This document shows, piece by piece, positions 1 to 5,465 of a stretch of DNA of 7,134 bases. The translations under genes were made by a program, and so were the position numbers. How positions within the stretch are numbered: position 1 is the first letter of the stretch; every line of letters starts with the position of its first letter. A model generated the notes under the pieces. It did not search any database and had not been told where the DNA came from. It saw nothing but the letters and a program-made list of their open reading frames with translations. This stretch comes from an uncultured Akkermansia sp. (GTDB lineage: Bacteria > Verrucomicrobiota > Verrucomicrobiia > Verrucomicrobiales > Akkermansiaceae): the NCBI GenBank assembly GCA_904501975.1, contig CAJGCZ010000072.1, forward strand, positions 1 through 7,134. The letters are read 5' to 3'.

Positions 1-253
1 TCGTTATATCCGCTTCATCCGGCAGTTCTGCTAATTTAATGCGGCCGGAGGCGCCGTGAGCAATGGATACGGCAGATTTGGGGAGGCCAAGGGTTTTAGC
101 CAAAAAGGCTTCAATTTCCTTGTTGGCTTTGCCGTCTATGGGGGGAGCGGCAATTTTGAGTTTGAGCACGCGGCCCACCTGGGGGTAGTCTTCTTCCCAT
201 CCCAAAATCTCATTCTTGCGGGCACCGGGAGTTACTTTGAGAGCAATTTTCAT
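1..253 (-). CDS. DUF167 / YggU (UPF0235) family protein, C-terminus cut by window edge
   Basis: The reverse strand encodes 84 codons from the ATG at 253 to the left window edge, so the C-terminus is missing. The protein opens with MKIALKVTPGARKNEI, continues with IAAPPIDGKANKEI (about residues 34-47) and a GASGRIK segment (67-73). These are the hallmark segments of the small DUF167/YggU alpha-beta fold, usually about 75-110 residues, so roughly 10-25 residues probably lie outside. The family has no firmly established biochemical role. The start ATG overlaps the stop of the upstream chelatase-like gene in an ATGA arrangement (253-250), which suggests translational coupling in one transcript. 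No Shine-Dalgarno sequence is visible before the ATG, which fits coupling. Family assignment is confident; function is unknown. Confidence 0.85.
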   Translation of the reverse strand, partial: MKIALKVTPGARKNEILGWEEDYPQVGRVLKLKIAAPPIDGKANKEIEAFLAKTLGLPKSAVSIAHGASGRIKLAELPDEADIT

Positions 254-1116
254 GAGTCAGAGTTCAAATCGGTTCGGAGCAGGGCGGCGGCCACCGGTAG
301 GCGCGAGATGGTTTTGCCGCAGGCGGCGGCATCTGCCTCGGTAGGCAGGTCGCGCATGGTGTGCAGCCCTTCGGTTAAAAGGAAGGGCAGAACCAGCACG
401 TGCTTGGCCTTCATTTGCGGTAAAACAGCCTCCACAGCGGGGTCTTGGCTAAAGTAACCTAAAGCTATCTCCGTGCCCGGCAAGAGGGCACGCAGGCGCC
501 GACAGAAGAGCGCGGGCTCGGGCGGCGACTCGGTGAGGCGAGAGCCGTGCGCCACCACTAAAATACCTTCATCTCCGCGCAACAGGGGGCGCACATGGTT
601 GGCAGCAGCTTGCGGCAGCCAGGGCGAGGCCCCCAACACAGGCTGGTAATAAAGCTTGGGCTGTTGCCCGGTGTTGGCATAGGCTAGGGAGAGCTCCTCC
701 TCCAACTTAGCCCCGCTGGAGTGCCCGCTGAGCATAAACATGGGGTACACCAAAATGGGGGCATCTGCCGGGGGTAATTCTGCTGTGCGCAGGTTGCCTA
801 AATGGCAGCGGAATACACGCCCCGCGGGCATGCGGATACCGGGCGGGTTGAGTGCCAAGCCTTTCTCATTATAGCTTACCAGCAGGTAATATTTGCGCCA
901 GCGGCGGTGGCGGGCAAACAGGCACCCCACTGCCCCCAGTACGGCCAGCTGTGCCAAGGCAAAGTGAAAATAAATGAGGTGGCGCAGGTGGGTGGCTTCG
1001 CCTGCCGGTAACTGCGGGTCTGCCAACCGTGCACCGCATGAAACCGAGCCCCACAGCGCTGTTATGAAGAGCAGGGCGCAGATGAGCAGAATCAGTTTAG
1101 CGTGTCGCGAGTTCAT
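250..1116 (-). CDS. Membrane-anchored CbiX/SirB-like (sirohydrochlorin chelatase family) protein
   Basis: The frame is open from a TTG at 1203 (317 residues), but I prefer the ATG at 1116 (288 residues). The longer start would read through a terminator-like hairpin at 1150-1184, and the shorter one puts a hydrophobic helix right at the N-terminus. In 317-residue numbering, two membrane segments lie at about 35-55 and 78-97. The C-terminal part (about 213-310) matches one CbiX/SirB domain: ILVVAHGSR with H219, then VLPFLLTEGLH with H281, the spacing expected for the two metal-ligand histidines. Upstream, ILVYPMFMLSGH (150-161) and LGASPWLPQAA look like the second half of a first CbiX repeat whose HGSR half is missing or degenerate. 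Classical members insert Co or Fe into sirohydrochlorin in the cytosol; the membrane anchor is unusual, and no cobalamin or siroheme gene is adjacent. Whether it is an active chelatase is uncertain. Confidence 0.72.
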   Translation of the reverse strand: MNSRHAKLILLICALLFITALWGSVSCGARLADPQLPAGEATHLRHLIYFHFALAQLAVLGAVGCLFARHRRWRKYYLLVSYNEKGLALNPPGIRMPAGRVFRCHLGNLRTAELPPADAPILVYPMFMLSGHSSGAKLEEELSLAYANTGQQPKLYYQPVLGASPWLPQAAANHVRPLLRGDEGILVVAHGSRLTESPPEPALFCRRLRALLPGTEIALGYFSQDPAVEAVLPQMKAKHVLVLPFLLTEGLHTMRDLPTEADAAACGKTISRLPVAAALLRTDLNSDS

Positions 1117-1144
1117 ATTCGGTGCAGCGGCTTGAGGGGAAGGG

Positions 1145-1184
1145 AAAAAGCGGCTCGCAACCTCTTGCGAGTGAAGCGAGCCGC
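1145..1184 (-). terminator. Rho-independent terminator-like hairpin after secDF
   Basis: Arms 1150-1158 and 1176-1184 form a perfect 9-bp GC-rich stem (GCGGCTCGC with GCGAGCCGC) around a 17-base loop. Read on the minus strand, the stem is followed directly by five T (1149-1145) and then a pyrimidine-rich stretch. It lies about 30 bases after the secDF stop. This is the form expected of an intrinsic terminator for secDF, or of a partial terminator inside the operon that lowers expression of the two downstream genes. Confidence 0.7.
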
Positions 1185-1213
1185 CATCATCACTAGTCTC
1201 CAATAAATGGGGG

Positions 1214-3766
1214 TTATGCCTCTACCTTGGGCTCGGTCTCGTCTGTGGTCATGAGCTCCTCGCGCAAGCTGTGTTTCTTGTCGCAAGCAAGCACCACCGG
1301 AGAGGCGATGAAGATGGAGGAATAGGTACCCACGAAAATACCCAGCAGCATGGCTACGGAGAAGTCAAACATAGCAGGGCCACCCAAGAAGATAAGGGCG
1401 ATAAGCACTGCAATGGTGGAACCGGAGGTAAGCAGCGTACGGGAGAGCGTGGTATTGATGGCCTCGTTCATGATGTCTTTGAGGTCTTCATTGGGCTCGG
1501 CAGAACGCAGGCGCTCACGAATGCGGTCGTAAATAACGATGGTATCGTTAATGGAGTAACCGGCCACCGTCAGGAAGGCACCAATGTGGATGATGCTCAG
1601 CTCTGTGCCCAGCAGCACCACCAAGGCAATGATGGCCAGTACGTCGTGTGCGGTGGATACCAAGGCACCCACGGCGAAACTCCATTCAAATCGAATGGCC
1701 AAGTAAATGGTAATACCCAGCAAGCCGGCCAGCAGTGCCCAGCAGGCGGTCTTAAGGAAGCTGGAGCCCAAGGAGGAGCTGACGGTGGAGATTGCGGCAT
1801 CTTTCTCAAGCTCCTTCATGCCCGGTACCTTGGCGCTGAGCTCGGCTACCACCTTATCGGCGTCGCCCTCAGCCACACGAATCTTGATAATGTGGGAACC
1901 GGTGCCGGAGAACTCCTGAATGGTGGGAGCCTTGGAAAGCGGCATGCTCTTAACGGTGGATTCTACCTGGTCCAAGTTCACCTGAGAATTAGCCGGTATA
2001 GCGTACTCAATGTTGGCACCACCGGTGAAGTCTACACCCAAGGCTTTTTCGCCACGGCCGAATACGCCGTATACGCACATGGCGGCAATGATGATAATGG
2101 AGCTCAAGGCAGCCACCTTGCGGTACTTCATGAAGTCAATCACCTTGCCGGCCAGCGGGGCGGGGGCAAACTTGATGTCCTTAATCAACTTGAAGCGCTC
2201 GGCAAAGAAGAAGAGCACGCGTGTTACCACAATGGCACCAATGAGGGAGGTGAGAATACCCACGCTGGTGGTAACGGCAAAGCCCTTAATGGAGCCGCTG
2301 GCCAGCCAGAACAGAATGACGGCCGTGATAAGGGAGGTGATGTTGGAGTCCCAAATGGCGGAGAATGCCTTTTCGTATGCGGCTCGCAAGCAATCGATGA
2401 AGGGCTTGCCCAAGGCTTTTTCCTCGCGCAAGCGCTCGTAAATAAGCACGTTGGCGTCCACGGCAATACCCATGGTAAGCACAATACCGGCAATACCCGG
2501 CAGCGTGAGCACGAAACCGAAGAGGCTCATAAGACCCAACAGAGCCAGAGCATTGAAGGTAAGACCCACCATGGCGACGATACCGGCTGTGCGGTAGTAC
2601 CAGAAGCAGAAGATGAACACACCCACCATGCCGATGAGGCCGGCGAAGGTACCCTGCTCCAAAGCGCTTTCACCCAACTGGGCGGTTACACTGTTGCGGC
2701 CTTCTACCACCAGCTCACTGGAGAGCGGGTTGGCCAAGGCCTCAGAGATGTTCTGGGGCTCGTTCTTACCATCCAAACCGGAGATATTGAAGGCCTTGTT
2801 AAGCACGGCCTGAACGGTGGGTGCGCACTTTACCATACCGTTCAGCACCACAGCCATGCGGTCCTGGCCCAGCTTCATCTTGCTGGTCAGGTTATACATG
2901 CTCTTGGCGCCCTCGTTGTTAAGGCTTACGTTTACGTGGCCGGAGTGGGCGGCATCCGGGTTGGCAGAGGATACCTGCATACCGGTAATGTAAACTTGCT
3001 TCTGGGCGGCAGCGTTGGGGGTTTGCAGAATCTCGTAATTGTATACAAAGCGGCCGTCTTCCGTGGTCAGCGGCTCGCCCAACTCCTCATTGGTAATCTG
3101 CTGGGGAGACAGCTGGTAATCCGGCAAACCGAGCTCGTAGGGCAGGGAGCGGTAGGTACGCAGCTTGGTGGGGTCCTTCTCCTTTTCAGCATTCTCCTGG
3201 AAGCGGTGAAGGGCTGCCGTGTAGGCTACGGATTTCTCGTGCACGGCCGGCAGGGAGAGCAGGCGGTTGTTCTCCGGGTGCACGGCAAGGAGCTCCAGCT
3301 TGGCCATTTGGGTAATCTTGGCCACCATTTCGTCCATCAGCTTCTTGTTGTTCTCAGCGTTGTTGGCATCGAGCAAGGGAATCTGGATGAGAATCTTATC
3401 GCCGGAGTGCAGAATCTGAACTTCACTGGTACCGGTGGCGTTAAGGCGTTGCTCCAAGATGTTGCAGGCCTTGGCCATGTCCTCCTCGGTGGGGGCAACG
3501 GTGGGGTTGCCTTCGTCGTCTGTCTTGGGCTGCACACGCAGGGTCAACTCTTCACCGCCGTCGATGTCGATACCGTAGCGTACCCCGTTTACAAACAGGG
3601 AGAGTAAGCTGAAGGCGGATAAGCCTACAATAAATAAGGCACCTGCTCGTCTCTTCGTGCTGTCGAGCTCTGATGCCAAGTACCAGAAAAACAGTACAAG
3701 GAGCAGGATGCCCGCACTGAAGTAGAAGAACGGGGATTGCGTGATGGAATTAAGGAACTGAAGCAT
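1214..3766 (-). CDS. secDF: Protein translocase subunit SecDF (fused SecD-SecF)
   Basis: This 850-residue membrane protein joins SecD and SecF, the RND-type accessory of SecYEG that uses the proton gradient to pull exported proteins to the outer side. The SecD half has the start of the P1 periplasmic domain at DIDGGEELTLRV (67-78), a large P1 region to about 365, and membrane segments from about 373 on, with the TM4 motif GIAVDANVLIYERLREE (433-449). D437 is the expected proton-relay aspartate. The SecF half starts at about 548, shows GVDFTGGANIEYAI (577-590) in its periplasmic domain, and has GYSINDTIVIYDRIRE (736-751) with the conserved D741. The N-terminus has two hydrophobic segments (about 12-32 and 42-61) before P1, where classical SecD has one. 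The ATG at 3766 has no visible Shine-Dalgarno sequence. No yajC lies directly upstream. The family call is secure. Confidence 0.97.
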   Translation of the reverse strand: MLQFLNSITQSPFFYFSAGILLLVLFFWYLASELDSTKRRAGALFIVGLSAFSLLSLFVNGVRYGIDIDGGEELTLRVQPKTDDEGNPTVAPTEEDMAKACNILEQRLNATGTSEVQILHSGDKILIQIPLLDANNAENNKKLMDEMVAKITQMAKLELLAVHPENNRLLSLPAVHEKSVAYTAALHRFQENAEKEKDPTKLRTYRSLPYELGLPDYQLSPQQITNEELGEPLTTEDGRFVYNYEILQTPNAAAQKQVYITGMQVSSANPDAAHSGHVNVSLNNEGAKSMYNLTSKMKLGQDRMAVVLNGMVKCAPTVQAVLNKAFNISGLDGKNEPQNISEALANPLSSELVVEGRNSVTAQLGESALEQGTFAGLIGMVGVFIFCFWYYRTAGIVAMVGLTFNALALLGLMSLFGFVLTLPGIAGIVLTMGIAVDANVLIYERLREEKALGKPFIDCLRAAYEKAFSAIWDSNITSLITAVILFWLASGSIKGFAVTTSVGILTSLIGAIVVTRVLFFFAERFKLIKDIKFAPAPLAGKVIDFMKYRKVAALSSIIIIAAMCVYGVFGRGEKALGVDFTGGANIEYAIPANSQVNLDQVESTVKSMPLSKAPTIQEFSGTGSHIIKIRVAEGDADKVVAELSAKVPGMKELEKDAAISTVSSSLGSSFLKTACWALLAGLLGITIYLAIRFEWSFAVGALVSTAHDVLAIIALVVLLGTELSIIHIGAFLTVAGYSINDTIVIYDRIRERLRSAEPNEDLKDIMNEAINTTLSRTLLTSGSTIAVLIALIFLGGPAMFDFSVAMLLGIFVGTYSSIFIASPVVLACDKKHSLREELMTTDETEPKVEA

Positions 3767-3797
3767 GATTCTGTGCGCTTAAAAGTTTAACCGCTTT

Positions 3798-3825
3798 ATT
3801 TTGCCAGCTTTTTACGAAACGTCAA
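3798..3825 (-). promoter_or_regulatory. Candidate sigma-70-type promoter for secDF
   Basis: On the minus strand TTGACG (3825-3820, five of six matches to the -35 consensus) is followed after 16 bases by CAAAAT (3803-3798, four of six matches to the -10). This would give a leader of about 25 bases before the secDF ATG. Just upstream is a small perfect inverted repeat, TGGCA-gca-TGCCA (3836-3848), which might be a regulator site. The -10 match is modest, so this is only a candidate. Confidence 0.35.
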
Positions 3826-3928
3826 GCTCCCAGTGTGGCAGCATGCCAAAGCTTGCAAAAAAATATCGCAGGCTGTGCCAAATGGTCTTTCTATGCTGCC
3901 GCCTTTGGGGCAAAAAATATGGCTTTTG

Positions 3929-3991
3929 TTAGCCTCTCAAATTCGCCTCGCTGCGTGCGCGGTAAATTCGTCTTTCAAAATCGTAACTCAT
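3929..3991 (-). CDS. Possible 20-residue small ORF, Arg-rich, upstream of secDF
   Basis: From ATG 3991 to TAA 3929 the minus strand encodes MSYDFERRIYRARSEANLRG, 20 residues with five arginines and balanced acidic residues. An AAGGA sequence (about 3999-3995) stands 3 bases before the ATG. The spacing is short, but it is more Shine-Dalgarno-like than anything in front of the larger genes here. A tiny overlapping frame of 8 codons ends in the same ATGA. After the stop is a weak 4-bp GGCT/AGCC hairpin (3921-3934) and then ATATTTTTT. I recognise no homologue. It may be a chance frame, a leader peptide or a gene remnant. Confidence 0.2.
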   Translation of the reverse strand: MSYDFERRIYRARSEANLRG

Positions 3992-4033
3992 ACTTCCTTT
4001 CGCCAACCTCTCATTTATCAACTGAAAACTTGA

Positions 4034-4074
4034 ACAAAGCACCCCGGCTCGCCAATGGTGGCGAACCGGGGTGC
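4034..4074 (-). terminator. Rho-independent terminator of the RHH-Trx operon
   Basis: A strong hairpin lies 28 bases after the stop of the Trx-like gene. GCACCCCGG (4039-4047) pairs with CCGGGGTGC (4066-4074), one C/A mismatch follows (4048/4065), and TCGCC (4049-4053) pairs with GGCGA (4060-4064) around a 6-base loop. On the minus strand the stem is followed by TTTGTT. The U-tract is imperfect but the 14-bp GC-rich stem and its position make termination likely. Confidence 0.78.
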
Positions 4075-4102
4075 CGGCGTTCTACATATCGATTACGGAA
4101 AC

Positions 4103-5047
4103 TTATTTCTCGAGCATGGGCAGAATGTTCTGCTCAAAGTGCTCAACATTGCCGCGAATACGCTTGGCGGCGCGGCTGTCGGGGGCGGTTTCCAGAGCCT
4201 CCTTGTAGCACTTGTACATGCTCATCAGGTCGCGCAGGAAGGCGTAGCTATCACCCTTAGCGCTGAGGGCCTCTTGGCGTACCTCGGGGCAGAGATCCGG
4301 CTGTGCCAGGAACTCATCCAACTTAACAATGCTGGCCTTCATATCCTCCGGGCTGAGCTTGCCGCGGAAGGAGGCGAGCAGGTCGCGCAGGGCTTCCGTC
4401 TGCTTGATGCGCTTCTGGGCATCGGAGCCCATGCCGGCAAAGCCAAGGGTGTTGTCCTTATCAAAGGAGTTGATGATGTCAATCTCCTTGCTGTACTTGT
4501 CGCGGCAGGCTTCGGGCAGGGCATTAATGCCTTCTGCAAGAGCCTTGGCCTTGTCCATGCCCTCCAAGGTGGCGGCTTTGGCGAAAGCGGCGTCGCGGAT
4601 GGCGCGCTTCTTGAGGCCGGCTTCCATCATCGGCAGGTAATCCTCAGCCGTGCGGGTGGCGCCGCTGATGATTTCGTACGGCATGCCATTGGCGTCCATC
4701 AATACCACACCGGGCAAACCGGCAATGCGGTAAGAGGTAAGCAGGTTCTCGCGGCGGCGCTTCTCGTCATCCGGAATCTGTGCTACCAGCTCCGGGCTGC
4801 GCGGAAAGTCCACGGATACCAAAATGAAATCGTCGCCGTATGCCTTCTCAAAGGTGGCGGATTCAATAATCTTGCTGCGCAGGTGAATGCAGGCGGTGCA
4901 CCAGTCTGTGCCGGTGAAGTCCACAAATACATTCTTCTTTTGCTCTGCGGCCTGTGCCAAGGCGCTCTCCATGTCGGGGGCTTCCGGCAGGGCAGGGGCG
5001 GTCATAGCCAGTGCTATCAGAGCACCGATTTTAGCTATCGTCTTCAT
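4103..5047 (-). CDS. Exported thioredoxin-fold protein (DsbD-gamma/Thioredoxin_7-like) with helical C-terminal domain
   Basis: The 314-residue product has a short N-terminal export signal (residues 1 to about 19: basic start KTIAK, then a hydrophobic ALIALAMTAPAL core). The thioredoxin domain spans about 25-145: KKNVFVDFTGTDWCTACIHLR gives the redox motif W49-C50-T-A-C53, and IAGLPGVVLMDANG (109-121) carries the expected cis-proline P112. The remaining 170 residues are mostly charged helices, possibly a TPR-like or family-specific scaffold. Two further cysteines at about 181 and 254 are not in a CxxC. The likely role is thiol-disulfide exchange or reductase partnering outside the cytoplasm, but the substrate is unknown. 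It follows the RHH gene after only 2 bases (TAA-cc-ATG), so the two are co-transcribed and probably translationally coupled. No Shine-Dalgarno sequence is visible. Confidence 0.85.
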   Translation of the reverse strand: MKTIAKIGALIALAMTAPALPEAPDMESALAQAAEQKKNVFVDFTGTDWCTACIHLRSKIIESATFEKAYGDDFILVSVDFPRSPELVAQIPDDEKRRRENLLTSYRIAGLPGVVLMDANGMPYEIISGATRTAEDYLPMMEAGLKKRAIRDAAFAKAATLEGMDKAKALAEGINALPEACRDKYSKEIDIINSFDKDNTLGFAGMGSDAQKRIKQTEALRDLLASFRGKLSPEDMKASIVKLDEFLAQPDLCPEVRQEALSAKGDSYAFLRDLMSMYKCYKEALETAPDSRAAKRIRGNVEHFEQNILPMLEK

Positions 5048-5049
5048 GG

Positions 5050-5319
5050 TTATTTGGAGGTTCGGGGTTTGTAATTACGACGCTTTCGGGTCTCAGCCGT
5101 TGGCTCCGGCCCAAAATCTATATCTGTAGGCAGTTCCTCGTCATTGTATGGGGGGACTACCCGCCCGCCTCGCTTTTTTACGACGCGGGTAAACAGAAGA
5201 ACGGCATCGGAGATGAGGCGCGTGCGCGTCTTCCCCTGTGCCTGTGCCATGGCCGTCACTCGGTCTACGAGCTCTCCCGAACATCGCAAGGCTACCATTT
5301 TCGTATTCATACCTATCAT
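5050..5319 (-). CDS. Small ribbon-helix-helix (CopG/MetJ-like) DNA-binding protein
   Basis: The product has 89 residues, or 86 if it starts at the second ATG at 5310. KMVALRCSGEL (7-17) fits the DNA-contacting beta strand, residues 15-28 form helix A, GKTRTR (29-34) is the turn, and LISDAVLLFTRVV (35-47) is helix B. This is the usual ribbon-helix-helix pattern of dimeric repressors and antitoxins. A basic, Pro-rich tail (about 48-89, with RKRRNYKPR near the end) extends past the usual 45-50-residue core and may bind DNA or a partner. The neighbour is a Trx-like protein and not a toxin, so I see no toxin-antitoxin pair. Transcription probably starts from the divergent region at 5320-5465, where the protein may regulate itself. 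I recognise the fold class but no specific gene. Confidence 0.72.
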   Translation of the reverse strand: MIGMNTKMVALRCSGELVDRVTAMAQAQGKTRTRLISDAVLLFTRVVKKRGGRVVPPYNDEELPTDIDFGPEPTAETRKRRNYKPRTSK

Positions 5320-5365
5320 TTATCATATTTATGCTGACTCCGCAATAAAAAAAAGAGATTATGTT

Positions 5366-5371
5366 ATTATA
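5366..5371 (-). promoter_or_regulatory. -10 box (perfect TATAAT) for the RHH-Trx operon
   Basis: On the minus strand this is a perfect TATAAT, predicting transcription start near 5359 and a leader of about 40 bases that includes a T8 run (5354-5347). The -35 position (5394-5389 at 17-base spacing) reads TAACGC, a poor match, so the promoter may need an activator or use a lineage-specific -35. Confidence 0.5.
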
Positions 5372-5372
5372 T

Positions 5373-5402
5373 CCTATAATATTAATAGGCGTTATGACAT
5401 AA
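5373..5402. promoter_or_regulatory. Candidate operator: short inverted repeats in the divergent promoter
   Basis: Two small inverted repeats overlap the promoters: CCTAT (5373-5377) with ATAGG (5385-5389), and TTATG-a-CATAA (5392-5402). RHH dimers usually bind short paired sites of this kind, so the protein encoded just to the left is the natural candidate to bind here. This is inference from position and symmetry only. Confidence 0.35.
5375..5380 (+). promoter_or_regulatory. -10 box (perfect TATAAT) for the GHL10 gene
   Basis: A perfect plus-strand TATAAT lies only 3 bases from the minus-strand -10, so two RNA polymerases could not occupy both at once. The expected start is near 5387, giving a leader of about 79 bases. 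The -35 window (about 5352-5357, AAAGAG) is a poor match, but an A8 tract (5347-5354) sits just upstream. Confidence 0.45.
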
Positions 5403-5414
5403 AATGGTGTCAGC

Positions 5415-5458
5415 GGGGGTATTGAAGCTTGCCAGATGGGGGTATAAGCTGGTAAGCT
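5415..5458 (+). promoter_or_regulatory. Leader hairpin and GGGGGTAT direct repeat before the GHL10 gene
   Basis: AGCTTGCCAG (5426-5435) pairs with CTGGTAAGCT (5449-5458): ten pairs including one G-T, around a 13-base loop. The stem ends 7 bases before the ATG. The octamer GGGGGTAT occurs at 5415-5422 and again at 5438-5445 inside the loop, a 23-base period. The hairpin would lie in the mRNA leader next to the start codon and the weak GAGG (5461-5464), so it could limit ribosome access. The direct repeat could instead be a protein-binding site. Confidence 0.4.
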
Positions 5459-5465
5459 GCGAGGC

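Larger units (their letters stand above)
3767..4102. other. 336-base AT-richer intergenic gap between the Trx-like gene and secDF
   Basis: From left to right on the plus strand the gap holds the secDF promoter candidate (3798-3825), a short TGGCA/TGCCA inverted repeat, two A-rich stretches (3856-3862 and 3912-3917), a possible 20-codon minus-strand ORF (3929-3991) and the terminator of the Trx-like operon (4039-4074). Plus-strand open frames here (from 3833 and 3835) run on antisense into the Trx-like gene and show no protein-like composition, so I leave them out. I see no tRNA, transposase or CRISPR sequence. The middle part (about 3850-4020) is not explained by anything I recognise. Confidence 0.6.

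Noticed and set aside
56..457. A 133-codon plus-strand open frame at the left edge
   Set aside because: It is antisense to the DUF167 and chelatase-like genes, and both have family motifs.
1271..3607. A 778-codon plus-strand open frame
   Set aside because: It lies entirely antisense to secDF, which has clear conserved motifs. The translated sequence is rich in Gly, His and Gln with no domain pattern, typical of the shadow of a gene with few codons that read as stops on the other strand.
3911..3934. A terminator on the minus strand (GGCT/AGCC plus T-run)
   Set aside because: The stem has only four pairs, too weak to call a terminator alone.
4055..5074. A 339-codon plus-strand open frame
   Set aside because: It is antisense to the Trx-like gene and contains its terminator; no recognisable motif.
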